DNA of 64,000 nucleotides from Paenibacillus sp. V4I7 (GCF_030817275.1 NZ_JAUSZD010000002.1:2170001-2234000); one strand, 5' to 3'. Counted from the stretch's first letter, positions 1 to 11,300 are shown. The notes: generated by a model not told the origin, from the sequence alone. Made by a program: numbers and translations.

Positions 1-2
1 CA

Positions 3-779
3 GAAGCGTTTGTGGATGAGGCCGGACGAATCAAAGGAGATACGCAGACCGTATACGTACTCGCACTGAAGATGAACCTGCTGACAGAAGAGCAGCGCAA
101 CCATGCGGTTCGATATTTGGCGGGAAATATTCAGCTCCACGGCAATCATTTGACGACAGGTTTTCTGGGCGTCGGGTATCTGCTTCCCGCTTTAACCGAA
201 GGAGGGAGAGAAGATCTTGCTTACACCTTGCTTAATCAAGGTACTTTCCCTTCCTGGCTTTATTCCATCAAGCATGGAGCTACGACCATTTGGGAGCGAT
301 GGGACGCCTGGACAGAAACAAACGGATTCCAAAATCCGGGTATGAATTCGTTTAATCATTACTCATTGGGTTCAGTCGGCGAGTGGATGTATCAAAATAT
401 CATGGGGATCAACACAGACGAAGACAGTCCGGGTTACAAGCATATCGTGATCCATCCCCGTCCGGGAGGCGGGCTCGATTTCGCCAAGGGTGAATTTCAT
501 TCCGTATATGGCAGGATCCGAGTAGAGTGGAAACTAGAACGGTCTTTGTTTGTTTTGAAAGTCCAAATTCCTGTGAACACAACTGCCACGATTTATGTGC
601 CGGGTGCCGTCATGAATGAGGATGGGCACGTAACCGAGGGAGTGCATTATGTAGGGACAGAAAACAACAAGTCCGTTTACAGCGCCGGTTCAGGAAGTTA
701 CACATTCATTTCGCGGTGGACAGATGTCGGATTGAGTCTGGGAGCGGAGACAAGTGTCACACATGAGATTGGAGCGTAA
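3..779 (+). CDS. GH78 alpha-L-rhamnosidase, C-terminal part (5' end outside window)
   Basis: Partial gene: the reading frame is open to the window edge, so the true start lies upstream; 258 residues are visible. GH78 enzymes release terminal alpha-L-rhamnose. The visible part covers the end of the (alpha/alpha)6 barrel, with the family-typical stretches GRIKGDTQT near the edge, GATTIWERWDAW about residue 92-103, and NHYSLGSVGEWMY, followed by the C-terminal beta-sandwich (HPRPGGGL onward). The Glu in the WERWD motif lies in the active-site region of this family. The stop overlaps the start of the next gene, so the two are probably co-transcribed. Nothing can be said about a signal peptide because the N-terminus is missing. 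Family assignment is firm; the exact substrate is inferred. Confidence 0.9.
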   Translation, partial: EAFVDEAGRIKGDTQTVYVLALKMNLLTEEQRNHAVRYLAGNIQLHGNHLTTGFLGVGYLLPALTEGGREDLAYTLLNQGTFPSWLYSIKHGATTIWERWDAWTETNGFQNPGMNSFNHYSLGSVGEWMYQNIMGINTDEDSPGYKHIVIHPRPGGGLDFAKGEFHSVYGRIRVEWKLERSLFVLKVQIPVNTTATIYVPGAVMNEDGHVTEGVHYVGTENNKSVYSAGSGSYTFISRWTDVGLSLGAETSVTHEIGA

Positions 780-1533
780 AGTAGCTGTTGTTACCGGAGC
801 GGCATCAGGTATCGGAGAAGCTGTCGCACGGCGATTTGCCGAAGAGGGAGCCTGCGTGATCGTCAATGACATTTCCGAAGAGGGAGTGCGGGTCGTCGAA
901 GAGATCGTAGAGGCAGGTGGGAACGCCTTGTTTGTCCGAGCTGACATTCGCGCCGAAAACAGCGTGATTGCATTGATGGAAGCCGCCAAAATACATTTCG
1001 GCGCCCTGCATATTCTCATTAACAACGCAGGCGTTACATGCAGTACGAACGTCGTGACGGCTGACGAAGCAGCTTGGGATCACGTGATGAATTTGAATTT
1101 GAAAAGCGCGTGGTACTGCTGCAAGCACGCCATTCCGTTCATGATGGAACAGGGTGGAGGCAGCATAGTCAACATCGGCTCGACGCATGTTATCCGTACG
1201 CAGCGAAACCATTTCCCTTATCACTCTTCCAAAGCAGGCATGCTTGCGATGGCCCAAGGGATTTGTGTTGATTTCGGTGGTCAGGGAATCCGTGCGAATA
1301 CCATCATCCCGGGATATATTGAAACACCGCTTGCCGAGACCTACATGCAGTCCTTTTCGAACAGAGAACAGAAGCGCAATGCCATGCTGGCAACACACCC
1401 TGTCGGTCGATTCGGTAAACCGGAAGACGTGGCGAATGCGGCCGTTTTTCTTGCTTCTGATGAAGCTGGGTTCATTGCGGGAGCGAATCTCGTTGTGGAC
1501 GGAGGCAGGTCCGTTCTGCAGGTTTTCGATTAA
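763..1533 (+). CDS. SDR-family NAD(P)-dependent dehydrogenase
   Basis: Classical short-chain dehydrogenase of 256 residues. The N-terminus has the cofactor motif TGAASGIG (about residues 11-18), an NNAG motif, and the catalytic set Ser140, Tyr153 and Lys157 (YHSSK). The C-terminus ends in the usual GANLVVDGG stretch. I chose the ATG at 763 because MRLERKVAVVTG is the standard SDR start; a GTG at 754 is possible and has GGAG nine bases upstream. The gene overlaps the rhamnosidase end and precedes a fucosidase. A plausible role is oxidation of a released deoxysugar such as L-rhamnose or L-fucose, but SDR specificity cannot be read from sequence. Confidence 0.88.
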   Translation: MRLERKVAVVTGAASGIGEAVARRFAEEGACVIVNDISEEGVRVVEEIVEAGGNALFVRADIRAENSVIALMEAAKIHFGALHILINNAGVTCSTNVVTADEAAWDHVMNLNLKSAWYCCKHAIPFMMEQGGGSIVNIGSTHVIRTQRNHFPYHSSKAGMLAMAQGICVDFGGQGIRANTIIPGYIETPLAETYMQSFSNREQKRNAMLATHPVGRFGKPEDVANAAVFLASDEAGFIAGANLVVDGGRSVLQVFD

Positions 1534-1569
1534 AGATCGAACGGTTAATCATAACAAGGGAGAGAGACT

Positions 1570-2874
1570 ATGACATTCGAAGTTGAGAAAACCGCAGGAG
1601 ATAGTGAATGGTTTACACATGACCGATTCGGAATGTTTATCCATTGGGGACTATATTCTCTTGCAGCTAGGCATGAATGGCTGCAGTCCCGGGAAAAATT
1701 GAGTGGGGAAAAGTATAGCAATAAATACTTTAAACGATTTGATCCTGATTTGTACGATCCCGATCTTTGGGCACAGCTTGCTTCCGACGCGGGCATGAAG
1801 TACTTCGTGGTGACGACGAAGCACCATGAGGGCTTTTGCTTATGGGACAGCAAGCTCACCGATTACAAAGCGCCGAATTCGCCGGCAGGGCGCGATGTGT
1901 TAAGGCCGATGGTAGACGCGTTTCGCAAACGCGACATGAAAGTCGGGTTTTATTATTCGCTGCTCGACTGGCATCACCCCCATTATACAGTTGATCCGAA
2001 GCATCCGCTTCGCTTCGATCCCGATCATATCGCTGGGAACACCACGCTGGACTTCGCCAATTACCGGAACTATTTGTCCGGACAAACGAAGGAATTGCTA
2101 ACGGATTTCGGTCAGGTGGATCTGATGTTCTATGATTTTTCATTCCCTGAAGAAAACGGGTTGGCGGGGAAAGGCAAGGAAGATTGGGGCAGTGAAGAAC
2201 TGGTTCAAATGATCCGGACCTTACAGCCAAATATTTTATTGAACGATCGCTTACAGGTTGGAGGCGATATTACAACTCCTGAACAGTATATGCCGACAAA
2301 ATGGGTCCAGGTAAACGGTAAGCGCGTCGTATGGGAAACATGCCATACCTTCAGCGGTTCGTGGGGCTATCACCGTGAAGAAGAGTCATGGAAAAGCGTC
2401 GAAGTGCTTATCAAGATGATGATTGATACTGTCAGCAAGGGAGGCAATCTTCTGCTGAATGTCGGTCCCACCGGACGAGGTGAATTCGACGAGCGTGCAG
2501 TAGACCGATTGAAGGGAATGGGGGATTGGATGAAGCGGCACAACCGCTCCATCTATGGATGCACACAGGCTCCGGAAACGTTCGAGTGCCCCGAGGATTG
2601 TCGATTAACCTACAATCCGCAGATGAATCGCATGTATTTGCATGTATACAGTTGGCCGTTTAAAAATATCCATCTTCACGGATTCGCAGGTAAAGTGGAA
2701 TATGCTCAATTTCTAAACGACGCATCGGAAATCAGATTTAAGGAAGGTTTTGTGCCAAGCGGTATTGATAACGGAGCTTTCAAGGAAGGGCGAGATGAGC
2801 ATACAGTGACCTTATCGCTTCCTGTCAAGAAACCGAATGTTACGGTACCGGTCATCGAACTATTTTTAAAATAA
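1570..2874 (+). CDS. GH29 alpha-L-fucosidase
   Basis: Protein of 434 residues with the GH29 N-terminal hallmark: WFTHDRFGMFIHWGLYS at about residues 15-31, and TTKHHEGFCLWDS further on. The segment QVDLMFYDFSF holds Asp189, the expected catalytic nucleophile position of this family, and KGGNLLLNVGPTGRGEF closes the barrel. A short beta-rich C-terminal domain follows. There is no signal peptide, so the enzyme is predicted to be cytoplasmic, acting on imported oligosaccharides. AAGGGAGAGAG precedes the ATG closely. GH29 enzymes are retaining alpha-L-fucosidases; some accept related L-sugars such as L-galactose, so the true glycone is uncertain. Confidence 0.92.
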   Translation: MTFEVEKTAGDSEWFTHDRFGMFIHWGLYSLAARHEWLQSREKLSGEKYSNKYFKRFDPDLYDPDLWAQLASDAGMKYFVVTTKHHEGFCLWDSKLTDYKAPNSPAGRDVLRPMVDAFRKRDMKVGFYYSLLDWHHPHYTVDPKHPLRFDPDHIAGNTTLDFANYRNYLSGQTKELLTDFGQVDLMFYDFSFPEENGLAGKGKEDWGSEELVQMIRTLQPNILLNDRLQVGGDITTPEQYMPTKWVQVNGKRVVWETCHTFSGSWGYHREEESWKSVEVLIKMMIDTVSKGGNLLLNVGPTGRGEFDERAVDRLKGMGDWMKRHNRSIYGCTQAPETFECPEDCRLTYNPQMNRMYLHVYSWPFKNIHLHGFAGKVEYAQFLNDASEIRFKEGFVPSGIDNGAFKEGRDEHTVTLSLPVKKPNVTVPVIELFLK

Positions 2875-2905
2875 ACCAATAAAGAATGGAGGTTGGGTAA
2901 AAACG

Positions 2906-5617
2906 ATGAAAGCCGTCACTCTTGGATACGCACCCAATCCAGCCCCGCGGGTGGAAAATGGCATCCGGCTGCTGAAACTAGCGCTGCAGAACTGCGGATA
3001 TGATGTGAAAGTTGAAGAAGTGTCCTGGACGTGGGACTGTTATCGGTCAGAAACGGGAAGAAAAATCTTTGTGGGAAACCGCAATGAATCTGAATTGCTG
3101 CGGCAGTTGGAAGAACGTGACGTACTCCTGTATCACACAGAAGCTCCAGAGGGAGAAGGGTTTTATATCGCCACTTGCCCGGGGAATCTGATGACAGTTT
3201 CTGGGGGCAGCGATTCCGGAATACTGTACGGCTGCATGGAGCTTGCGCAGCGTGTCCGTGCTGCAGGGCATCTGCCCGAAGATATGGCCTATGGGGATGC
3301 TCCGCGCTTTGCGCTGAGGGGGCCGGCGATCGGACTGCAGAAAACAACCGTCGAACCGCCACGCCAGACATATGAATATCCGATTACCCCCACACGCTTT
3401 CCCTGGTTTTACGACCGGGCATTGTGGCAGGAATTTCTCGACATGCTGCTGGAACAGCGGTGCAACATCGTCTATTTGTGGGCTGGCCATCCCTTCTCCT
3501 CGTTAGTGAGATTGGAGGATTACCCGGAGGCGCTTGAAGTTACAGAAGAAGAGTTTGCGCTGAACGTTGAAACATTCCGTTGGGTGGCGCAAGAAGCAGA
3601 CCGGCGAGGCATATGGCTCGTATTGAAGTTCTATAACATACATATTCCGCTACCATTCGCGGAGAAGCACGGGTTGAAGCTGCATCAGCCGAAGCCGCTG
3701 CCTATAACAAGCGATTACTATAAGAAATCGATCGCCTCTTTTGTCCGATCATTCCCTAACGTAGGAATGATGGTCTGCCTCGGGGAAGCGCTGCAAGGAC
3801 AAATATACGGAGTGGAATGGTTTAACGAAACGATTCTTGCAGGTTTGTTGGAAGGACTTAAGGATTCAAATGTGAAGGAAAAGCCGCCGATCATTCTGCG
3901 TTCACACGCGATCGAGCCGCAAAAAGTCATTGAGGCGGCGCTGCCTCTGTATCCGAATCTGTATACGGAGGCCAAATATAACGGCGAGTCGTTAACCACT
4001 TATACACCACGGGGTAAATGGCAGGACATTCACAACCGTCTCGGCTCACTGAAGACGATTCATATCGTCAATGTACATATACTTGCTAACCTGGAGCCTT
4101 TCCGTTACGGGGCGCCTTCGTTTATCCAAAAATGTATGCAGGCGGCCAAATATCGGCTGAAAGCGAACGGGCTTCATCTGTATCCGTTGTTTTTCTGGGA
4201 TTGGCCGTTTTCGCCTGATTTGGCACAGCCTAGGCTGAAACAATTGGACCGCGATTGGATTTGGTTCGCAGCTTGGTTCCGTTACGCTTGGAACCCGGAT
4301 CGCGATCCAGCAGCTGAACGGCATTACTGGATCGAATTGCTCGGCCACAGATACGGCAGCCCGGAAGCAGGCGAAGCGATACTAGACGCATATGAAGCGT
4401 CCGGAGAATGTGCGCCCAAATTGCTGCGGCGATTCGGGATCACCGAAGGCAACCGCCAAACGATGAGCTTGGGAATGACCATGAGCCAATTGACGAATCC
4501 GGAACGGCACATGCCGTGGCCAGATTTATGGGAATCCCAGTCGCCTCAGGGTGAACGGCTGGAGGAATATGTGATCCGGGAGTTGAAAGGCGAACCGCAT
4601 GTCGGAGAGACGCCGCCGGAAATTATCGCTGATGCCAGTCGGCATGCGGAAGATGCGGTGCAAGCAATCGAACGGGCGTGTAGTTTAGTAACACGGAACC
4701 GGGAAGAATTCGATCGCTTGTTCGGTGATATGCATGCAATTCACCATATGGTGCAGGTTTATGCGTATAAAGTTCGGGCAGCATTACTAATTTTGACCTA
4801 CAAGTTTAGGGTTCAAGGGGAGTATTTCACGCAGTTGGAATGGTTGGAAGAAGCTGCTGAGCACCTTGGGAGAGGCCTGAATAGTTACCGGGAGCTGACG
4901 GCTTTGACGGAAAAGACTTATTTATTCGCCAACAGTATGCAGACACCGCAGCGGAAAGTACCGATTCGTAATGGTCTCGAATTTAAGCATTGGACGGAGT
5001 GTTTGCCCGTCTATGAGTTAGAGCTGGAACGCTTCCAATTCCATTTGAATGAATTAAAGTCAGGCACTATGCCTGAGGCACTGAAGAACATGAAAGAACC
5101 GATTGTTCCATACAGGGAGGTACCATTCACTTTGATTTCCGGCAACGCGGAAACCTACCAGATTGAGAAGGAAGCACAAGTGTTTGTGGATGGGGATATT
5201 CACATTGTCGGTTGTGCGGAAGAACTGGATGGTTTGACGGGAATCCGATTCAGTCAAATGGAATCGGGTTTGAACGGAGTGACGATCGATATCGAATTGC
5301 AGCAACCATCAAAGGTGTTGATCGGATATTTCAATTCGAAGGATGAGCAGTGGCTTCAAGTCCCAAGCTTGGAGGAAAACACACACGCGGACGACTTGGG
5401 CGGGTATGCTCCGGTATTGCAAAAAGGATTGCGTTTGTACGCGTATCCTTCTGTCAATGTCCATACGTTTCGTTACGAAGCAGGAAGGCATTCGCTAGAT
5501 TTCGGCAAGGGAGCTTACTTGATTCTAGGCGTCGTATCTGCTGATCTAGACATTCGACCAAGGAATGTCGAGCACAAAAACGATGGCATTAACACATTGG
5601 ATTGGCTGTACGAGTAA
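2906..5617 (+). CDS. GH138-like (alpha-galacturonidase-like) glycoside hydrolase
   Basis: Protein of 903 residues without a signal peptide. The first ~125 residues look like the accessory alpha/beta domain found ahead of GH20/GH67 barrels, including the stretch [23 protein letters not shown] barrel follows from about residue 150 ([11 protein letters not shown], then [10 protein letters not shown]). Two Glu on strand-end motifs stand out as catalytic candidates: Glu294 in VCLGEALQG and Glu361 in YNGES. The last third is helical and then beta-rich. From memory, this layout with two catalytic Glu fits GH138, whose characterised members remove alpha-linked galacturonic acid from RG-II chain A. 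I could not align it, so the family call is tentative; GH67- or GH20-related is the alternative. GGAGG precedes the ATG. Confidence 0.55.
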   Translation: MKAVTLGYAPNPAPRVENGIRLLKLALQNCGYDVKVEEVSWTWDCYRSETGRKIFVGNRNESELLRQLEERDVLLYHTEAPEGEGFYIATCPGNLMTVSGGSDSGILYGCMELAQRVRAAGHLPEDMAYGDAPRFALRGPAIGLQKTTVEPPRQTYEYPITPTRFPWFYDRALWQEFLDMLLEQRCNIVYLWAGHPFSSLVRLEDYPEALEVTEEEFALNVETFRWVAQEADRRGIWLVLKFYNIHIPLPFAEKHGLKLHQPKPLPITSDYYKKSIASFVRSFPNVGMMVCLGEALQGQIYGVEWFNETILAGLLEGLKDSNVKEKPPIILRSHAIEPQKVIEAALPLYPNLYTEAKYNGESLTTYTPRGKWQDIHNRLGSLKTIHIVNVHILANLEPFRYGAPSFIQKCMQAAKYRLKANGLHLYPLFFWDWPFSPDLAQPRLKQLDRDWIWFAAWFRYAWNPDRDPAAERHYWIELLGHRYGSPEAGEAILDAYEASGECAPKLLRRFGITEGNRQTMSLGMTMSQLTNPERHMPWPDLWESQSPQGERLEEYVIRELKGEPHVGETPPEIIADASRHAEDAVQAIERACSLVTRNREEFDRLFGDMHAIHHMVQVYAYKVRAALLILTYKFRVQGEYFTQLEWLEEAAEHLGRGLNSYRELTALTEKTYLFANSMQTPQRKVPIRNGLEFKHWTECLPVYELELERFQFHLNELKSGTMPEALKNMKEPIVPYREVPFTLISGNAETYQIEKEAQVFVDGDIHIVGCAEELDGLTGIRFSQMESGLNGVTIDIELQQPSKVLIGYFNSKDEQWLQVPSLEENTHADDLGGYAPVLQKGLRLYAYPSVNVHTFRYEAGRHSLDFGKGAYLILGVVSADLDIRPRNVEHKNDGINTLDWLYE

Positions 5618-5643
5618 GTAATCGACAGATTGGGAGAGAGTCT

Positions 5644-8019
5644 ATGTCAGATAAGAGATCCACACTCTGGTATGGCCAGCCTGCTAAGGATTGGTTCGAA
5701 GCGCTACCTATCGGCAACGGCCGATTTGGCGGGATGGTGTATGGCAGCACGAACCGGGAACACATTCAGTTGAACGAGGACACCCTTTGGTCGGGGGAAC
5801 CCCGGGAGACGGTCCGCTATGATGCGGAGCGGTATTTGGACCCTGTGCGTGAATTGATATTTTCGAAGAAGTACGAAGAAGCGGAGCAGATGATCGAACA
5901 ATACATGGAAGGGCCGGATATTGAGTCCTACATGCCGCTCGGGGATTTGGAACTTATCTACGACGAAGATGGTGAAATATCGGATTATCACAGGGAATTA
6001 GATTTGGATGATGGGGTTGTACGGGTGCGTTACTGTCAAAATGGCGCTATGTTCACCCGTGAAGTGTTCGTATCTGCCGTTGATCAAGTGATGGCGATAC
6101 GTTTGCATAGCGAGAAAAAAACTAGTTTTACCGCCGTGCTTCACAGCCCGCTGCAGTTTTCTGTGCGTAAAACTGCAGCGGATCGGATCACACTCTCCGG
6201 CAGCAGTCCTTATCATGTTTTGCCCAACACGATCAAGTCATCCGACCCCGTTCACTATGCCGAAGGCAAAGGAATGAGCTTCGAAATCCACCTTCAGGCG
6301 ATTTCGGAGGACGGCAAGGTGGAAGTCAGCGGCGGACGGATTCGCGTCAGCGGGAAAGGAACCGTTACTTTGCTGCTTGCCGCTGCTACCAGCTATAACG
6401 GCTTCGATAAAGATCCTTTCGTAATGGGCAAAAATCCAGCGAACTTGTGTGTTGCATGGCTTACGAATGCTGTACGGCTGGGGTACGACCGGTTGAAAGA
6501 GCAGCATAAGAGCGAATACGCATCACTATTCGACAGGGTTTCTATCGAGATTGGCGACAGCGAGGATGACAAAAGCAGTTTACCTACGGATGTCCGCATC
6601 CAAGCGGTTAAAAATGGGAATGATGACCCTGGTCTTGCTGCACTATTCTTTCAGTTTGGGAGATATTTGCTAATATCCTGCTCCCGTCCCGGTACGCAGC
6701 CAGCGAATCTGCAAGGTATTTGGAACGATAAGACCCAACCACCGTGGTGCAGCAGCTGGACAACAAACATTAATACTGAAATGAACTATTGGCCGGTGGA
6801 AGTGGGCAATCTTGCGGAATGCCACCGACCGCTGTTTGATCTGATCGAAGACTTACGGATCACAGGCCGGAAAGTGGCCAGTATCCATTACCGCAGTAGG
6901 GGATGGACCGCTCACCACAACATTGATTTGTGGCGTACCGCGACGCCGGTGGGCGGATCGCCCAGTTGGGCATTTTGGCCGATGGCCGGCGCTTGGTTAT
7001 GCCAACACATGTGGGAGCATTATGCTTTCAGCCAGGATGAACAATTTCTCAAACAAGCGTATCCGGTAATGAAAGAAGCCGCGCTGTTTTGTCTGGATTG
7101 GCTTATCGAGGATCCGAATGGTTATTTGGTCACCTGCCCGTCCACTTCCCCTGAAAATTTCTTCATTTCCACAGACGGTCAGCGAAGCAGCGTAACAAAA
7201 GGAACGACGATGGATTTGGCGCTAATCAAGGGCTTGTTTGCCCACTGCATGGAGGCCAGCCGCATTCTAAACCTAGACTTCACGTATAGGGGAGAACTGG
7301 AAAAGACATTGAGCCGAATGCCCCCGTTCCGAATCGGGAAATACGGCCAGCTGCAGGAATGGGACGAAGACTTCGAGGAGTTGGAACCGGGACACCGACA
7401 CATTGGACATTTGGTCGCTCTTCATCCACTAGATCAAGTAACACGTCATGGACAACCCGAACTGTTCGAAGCCTGCAAGAAAACACTCGAACGCCGTCTT
7501 GCGCATGGCGGAGCGCACACGGGCTGGAGCTGCGCTTGGACGATTAACTTTTGGGCGCGGTTGGGTGAACCGACAGAGGCCTGCCGATTCTTAAACGACT
7601 TGCTGGCTGGTTTACACCCGAATATGATGAATGCTCATCGGCATCCGAAGGTGAAGATGAATATTTTCCAAATTGACGGTAATTTTGCCGGTATGTCAGG
7701 CATTGCGGAAATGCTGCTGCAAAGCCACGGTGGAATGATTCAGCTCCTGCCGGCATTACCGGCCCAGTGGAGGCGCGGTAGCGTGAAGGGATTGAGGGCC
7801 CGCGGTGGATTTGAAATCGATATGGACTGGGAAGATGGAAAATTATCACGCGCCTTCATCAAGTCGATTGCCGGCAAGAAGTGCCGGCTATGGATCGCTC
7901 AGCCAGTTCAAATCCTTCTGAATGGGCAAATCTACCGTTCGTCTAATGACAAGTCGGTGTTTGAAACGGGCAAGGGATTCTGTTACGAAATCGTTCCTGT
8001 ATCGGAGGTTACAAGATGA
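5644..8019 (+). CDS. GH95 family alpha-L-fucosidase/alpha-L-galactosidase
   Basis: Protein of 791 residues opening with the GH95 signature [20 protein letters not shown] and [12 protein letters not shown]. The (alpha/alpha)6 barrel carries the family catalytic elements: the Asn pair N375/N377 in NINTEMNYW, the general acid Glu504 in STSPEN, and Asp678 in QIDGNF. The C-terminus has the usual [15 protein letters not shown]. The start is the ATG at 5644, just after GGGAGAGAG; an upstream in-frame extension to 5602 would run into the previous gene. No signal peptide. GH95 enzymes are inverting and remove L-fucose or L-galactose; L-galactose is the RG-II substrate. It shares the family with the gene at 23416 but is not a recent duplicate. 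Confidence 0.93.
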   Translation: MSDKRSTLWYGQPAKDWFEALPIGNGRFGGMVYGSTNREHIQLNEDTLWSGEPRETVRYDAERYLDPVRELIFSKKYEEAEQMIEQYMEGPDIESYMPLGDLELIYDEDGEISDYHRELDLDDGVVRVRYCQNGAMFTREVFVSAVDQVMAIRLHSEKKTSFTAVLHSPLQFSVRKTAADRITLSGSSPYHVLPNTIKSSDPVHYAEGKGMSFEIHLQAISEDGKVEVSGGRIRVSGKGTVTLLLAAATSYNGFDKDPFVMGKNPANLCVAWLTNAVRLGYDRLKEQHKSEYASLFDRVSIEIGDSEDDKSSLPTDVRIQAVKNGNDDPGLAALFFQFGRYLLISCSRPGTQPANLQGIWNDKTQPPWCSSWTTNINTEMNYWPVEVGNLAECHRPLFDLIEDLRITGRKVASIHYRSRGWTAHHNIDLWRTATPVGGSPSWAFWPMAGAWLCQHMWEHYAFSQDEQFLKQAYPVMKEAALFCLDWLIEDPNGYLVTCPSTSPENFFISTDGQRSSVTKGTTMDLALIKGLFAHCMEASRILNLDFTYRGELEKTLSRMPPFRIGKYGQLQEWDEDFEELEPGHRHIGHLVALHPLDQVTRHGQPELFEACKKTLERRLAHGGAHTGWSCAWTINFWARLGEPTEACRFLNDLLAGLHPNMMNAHRHPKVKMNIFQIDGNFAGMSGIAEMLLQSHGGMIQLLPALPAQWRRGSVKGLRARGGFEIDMDWEDGKLSRAFIKSIAGKKCRLWIAQPVQILLNGQIYRSSNDKSVFETGKGFCYEIVPVSEVTR

Positions 8020-8999
8020 GATATGTCAATACCGTTAAGGAATTCATTTTTGAGGAGGACAGACCCTTCCTCAGCTGTCACGCATCCACTTTGGAACTGC
8101 TGCCCGGGGGTGATGTGATTGCCGCATGGTTTGGCGGAACACGAGAGAAAGCCGGGGATGTTGCAATTTGGATATCACGCAGGGGAGACGAGGGATGGAC
8201 ACCACCCGTGAAAGTGGCGGATCAGGAGGATATTCCTCATTGGAATCCCGTCCTTTTTCGATCGAATGACGGCGTCCTTTTTCTATATTATAAAGTTGGA
8301 ACCAGTATTGCTGAATGGGAAACAATGGTTATTCGCTCTACGGATAACGGATACACATGGACGCCTCCGGTTCCCTTGGTTGAGGGGGATAAGGGAGGAA
8401 GGGGACCTGTCAAAAATAAGCCGATTGTACTGCAAGACGGAACGATTGCAGCCCCAGCTTCACTGGAACCTGCCTGGGATGCATTTGTCGACCTCTCGTT
8501 CGACGGAGGCGAAACCTGGACTCGCAGTGAAATCGTCCCTTTGGAACACAGCCGTATGAAAGGAAAAGGCATTATTCAGCCGTCTTTATGGGAATCTGCC
8601 CCTGGAATTGTACATATGCTCACCCGTAGCACCGAAGGAACTATATATCGCAGCGATTCAACAGACGGGGGAAGAACGTGGTGTCATGCGTATCCCACCG
8701 AATTACCCAACAATAACAGCGGAATTGATCTAGTTCAGCTTAATAACGGCACAATTGCACTGGTCTACAATCCTACTCGACCGGAAAACGGGAAGAATAA
8801 GGGACCGAGAACGCCGCTCGTCATTCGGCTTTCTGAGGACAACGGCCTTACCTGGGAAAATGAAATTGTGCTGGACGAAGGAGAGAAACAGTATTCCTAT
8901 CCGGCTATAGTTGCAAGCGGCTTTGACCTATATGTGACCTATACTTGGAAGCGTGAACGCATTGCCTTCTGGAAAATCACACTTGCAGATTTGGCATGA
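8016..8999 (+). CDS. BNR/Asp-box sialidase-like beta-propeller protein
   Basis: Protein of 327 residues, cytoplasmic by sequence. Four Asp-box motifs of the S-x-D-x-G-x-T-W type are visible ([32 protein letters not shown]), marking a six-bladed propeller of the BNR_2/sialidase superfamily. The N-terminus has the [15 protein letters not shown] and AAWFGGTRE stretches common in this group. The start overlaps the stop of the GH95 gene by four bases (ATGA), which indicates translational coupling. Family members are often labelled exo-alpha-sialidase, but many do not act on sialic acid; in RG-II systems a GH33 relative removes the ulosonic acid DHA. Function here is therefore open. A second, diverged copy lies at 11301. 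Confidence 0.82.
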   Translation: MRYVNTVKEFIFEEDRPFLSCHASTLELLPGGDVIAAWFGGTREKAGDVAIWISRRGDEGWTPPVKVADQEDIPHWNPVLFRSNDGVLFLYYKVGTSIAEWETMVIRSTDNGYTWTPPVPLVEGDKGGRGPVKNKPIVLQDGTIAAPASLEPAWDAFVDLSFDGGETWTRSEIVPLEHSRMKGKGIIQPSLWESAPGIVHMLTRSTEGTIYRSDSTDGGRTWCHAYPTELPNNNSGIDLVQLNNGTIALVYNPTRPENGKNKGPRTPLVIRLSEDNGLTWENEIVLDEGEKQYSYPAIVASGFDLYVTYTWKRERIAFWKITLADLA

Positions 9000-9002
9000 T
9001 TG

Positions 9003-9057
9003 ACCTATAGTTTGAGCAGATAACCACCATCAATCTCTCAGATGTATTCGATATAAT
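9003..9057 (+). promoter_or_regulatory. Regulon promoter A (degenerate half-sites plus TATAAT)
   Basis: GACCTATAG at 9003-9010 is followed by a weaker CCATCAA at 9027-9033, and a TATAAT -10 box lies at 9052-9057. The order and spacing match the promoter architecture found in six other places in this window. The second half-site is poor, so this is the weakest copy. A second TATAAT occurs at 9069-9074. It drives the gene at 9110. Confidence 0.5.
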
Positions 9058-9109
9058 AGACATGGTAGTATAATACACCCATAAGTCGTTATGGGATGGG
9101 AGGTCATCC

Positions 9110-11263
9110 ATGCCAGCTGGCAGCCGATTGGACGAAAAATTGCGTGCGGGAAAAAAAGCGCTTCGTACGCTTCCCGGTGCACTCTTGCTCGGTTCGACCG
9201 GGGCGCGGTTGTGGGCCGATTATTTGGATCCCGTGCCTGGTTTTTCCGGAAGGTTCGATTTTATTCACAAAGTCAATATTCCTTTGTTGTTTAAGATAAC
9301 GAACAATTTGGAAGAAAGCTTTGAGCCATGCCAGACCGAATGGTTTCCGAGTCACTTGCACATGGCATATACAGGTAACCGTCTTTCAATGGTTGAACGC
9401 AAGTTCATCTCCTGGAATGACTGTGCAGTTTCCTGTCAAACTTGGACGAATCGAAGCAGCGAGGAACTCGTACTACGATTAGAGACGTATGGTGATGCGT
9501 TCTTGGAACGCAAAGGGAATTATCTATATGGATTGTTTAACATTGAGCATTATAGCTTTGACGTCGCAGGTGTGATTGCCGTCAGCGATCCCGCATTGCT
9601 CGAAGAAGTGCGTTTGAAACCAGGAGAATCCAAAGTGATTATCGTCTCGGCAGCGTTCGGAATTTCCGGACAGGATGACAATGGCTTGCTAAAGGAACGG
9701 GCTTCGGCGTATGCGGAAAGCGTCTCCACAATCGATCAGGTTATAGAAAATCAGAGTAACGAGTATCAAGAATGGTTTGAAAAAACACCGACATTTACCA
9801 GCAGCGACCCTGTGTTAAACAAGACTTGGACCTATCGTTGGTTTCTGCTTCGGCACAATTTGGCCGATCCACAGTACGGTCACCTGTCCTATCCATTGTT
9901 TTACGAGGGAAGATCTCATAAAAAAAGTAAAAAGCCTTTCAGCAAAGGGGGGTGGGAGTTCAGCAAGCTGATCAATCTGTCCGTTCCTCTGCATATTATG
10001 GACGCCAGATGGTATCACGATCCGGTATATGGCGAAGGTCCGTTCCGAAACATGAAGAATGCTCCAGGTGAAGACGGCATGTTCAGCTGCTTGACGGTAG
10101 ATACCATCATGCATTCGTTTGCTAACTTCTCTTGCTGGGCCGCTTACCAGCTGTATCTCGTGCATCGAAACACCGAAATGATAAACGACATACTGCCAGC
10201 CATGAAATTGAATGTTTCGGCATGGAACCGTGTAAACGGCAACGATCAGGATCATTTAATGATCGAATACAAACATACACGGACGGGAAAAGAATATCAG
10301 CCAAGTTATTGGTATTTCCACCAATTTCCGAAGAATCCGAAGGACAAGGAAACCTACACTCATCTCAAGAGGGTTGATCGCACCGTCTATCACTACTTGA
10401 ACACGCTCGGCGTTGCTAAATTATGCGAGGTTACTGGCGATCCAGAAGCGGAAGAATTTTATCGACAAGCATACAATATCAAGCAGGACATTCTTGACAA
10501 AATGTGGAATGAAGATACAAAGTTCTTCTACGATCTTCATTATCAAACAGACGAGAAAGCGTTTGTCAAAAATATTGTCGGGTTTTATCCTGGTTGGGCG
10601 GAGATCCTTGACGATCGTTTCAATGGGATGATCGAGCATCTGTTCAATGAGCAGGAATTTCATACGAAGTGTCCATTCCCGTCTGTTTCCGCCGATTGTC
10701 CTGCCTATTCGCAAGAAGGAGGCTGGATGGGCCATTTCGTCAAAGGAAGGAACGGCTGCGTCTGGGACGGTCCGACCTGGCCTTACACCAATTCGATCGC
10801 GCTCGACGCGCTCGCAAAGGAAAGTAAGCGGAGAAATCATCAATTCGATCGTCAGTTTGCCTATTATCTACGCGAATATTCGTTTCTCCATTTTATGCAA
10901 AGAGATTTAAACCAGCCTGGTCTTGTTGAGCATTACAATAGTGCAACGGGTGAACCGTTAAGTGACGAACAGGAATACAATCACTCGTATTATATCGATC
11001 TGATAATTTCACATGTGGCGGGATTGACTATTGAAAAAGAGGGAATTGTCCTAGATCCTCTAAGTACGGGATTGGATTATTTTTGTTTGGACCGCGTGAA
11101 GGTAGCTGGCACGGAAATACGGATCACTTACCGGAAACCGAATGTGTCATCAGATATTCCGAATATCGAGGAAGGCTATTGTTTGTATGTAAAAGATAAA
11201 CTTGTTTTCTCAAATCAAACGCTTTGTCGAACAGAGCTATCTTGGAAGGAAATGAACTTATAG
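9110..11263 (+). CDS. MGH1/GH142-like (alpha/alpha)6 glycosidase
   Basis: Protein of 717 residues without a signal peptide. An N-terminal beta-rich domain of about 230 residues precedes an (alpha/alpha)6 barrel. The barrel carries WDGPTWPYTNSIALDAL at about residues 551-567, the hallmark of the mannosylglycerate-hydrolase-like/GH63 clan, and YNHSYYIDLIISHVAGL near its end. GH142, a beta-L-arabinofuranosidase family of the RG-II toolkit, has this type of fold, and the neighbouring enzyme set makes it a plausible choice; GH63-like alpha-glycosidase is the alternative. GGGAGG lies six to ten bases before the ATG. It begins a new transcription unit after promoter A. Confidence 0.65.
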   Translation: MPAGSRLDEKLRAGKKALRTLPGALLLGSTGARLWADYLDPVPGFSGRFDFIHKVNIPLLFKITNNLEESFEPCQTEWFPSHLHMAYTGNRLSMVERKFISWNDCAVSCQTWTNRSSEELVLRLETYGDAFLERKGNYLYGLFNIEHYSFDVAGVIAVSDPALLEEVRLKPGESKVIIVSAAFGISGQDDNGLLKERASAYAESVSTIDQVIENQSNEYQEWFEKTPTFTSSDPVLNKTWTYRWFLLRHNLADPQYGHLSYPLFYEGRSHKKSKKPFSKGGWEFSKLINLSVPLHIMDARWYHDPVYGEGPFRNMKNAPGEDGMFSCLTVDTIMHSFANFSCWAAYQLYLVHRNTEMINDILPAMKLNVSAWNRVNGNDQDHLMIEYKHTRTGKEYQPSYWYFHQFPKNPKDKETYTHLKRVDRTVYHYLNTLGVAKLCEVTGDPEAEEFYRQAYNIKQDILDKMWNEDTKFFYDLHYQTDEKAFVKNIVGFYPGWAEILDDRFNGMIEHLFNEQEFHTKCPFPSVSADCPAYSQEGGWMGHFVKGRNGCVWDGPTWPYTNSIALDALAKESKRRNHQFDRQFAYYLREYSFLHFMQRDLNQPGLVEHYNSATGEPLSDEQEYNHSYYIDLIISHVAGLTIEKEGIVLDPLSTGLDYFCLDRVKVAGTEIRITYRKPNVSSDIPNIEEGYCLYVKDKLVFSNQTLCRTELSWKEMNL

Positions 11264-11300
11264 TGAAATGGTTTACCATGCGGACAAGGAGTGTGTTTTA

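Noticed and set aside
805-1398. A 197-residue minus-strand open frame opposite the SDR gene
   Set aside because: It lies entirely within a clear SDR gene on the other strand and has no recognisable motif or ribosome site.
8016-8999. Assignment as a true sialidase
   Set aside because: Only the Asp-box propeller pattern is visible; I could not confirm the arginine triad, so the label is limited to the fold.
9091-9299. Two overlapping short frames at the start of the 9110 gene
   Set aside because: They are out-of-frame readings of the N-terminus of the MGH1/GH142-like gene, which has the better ribosome site and long frame.
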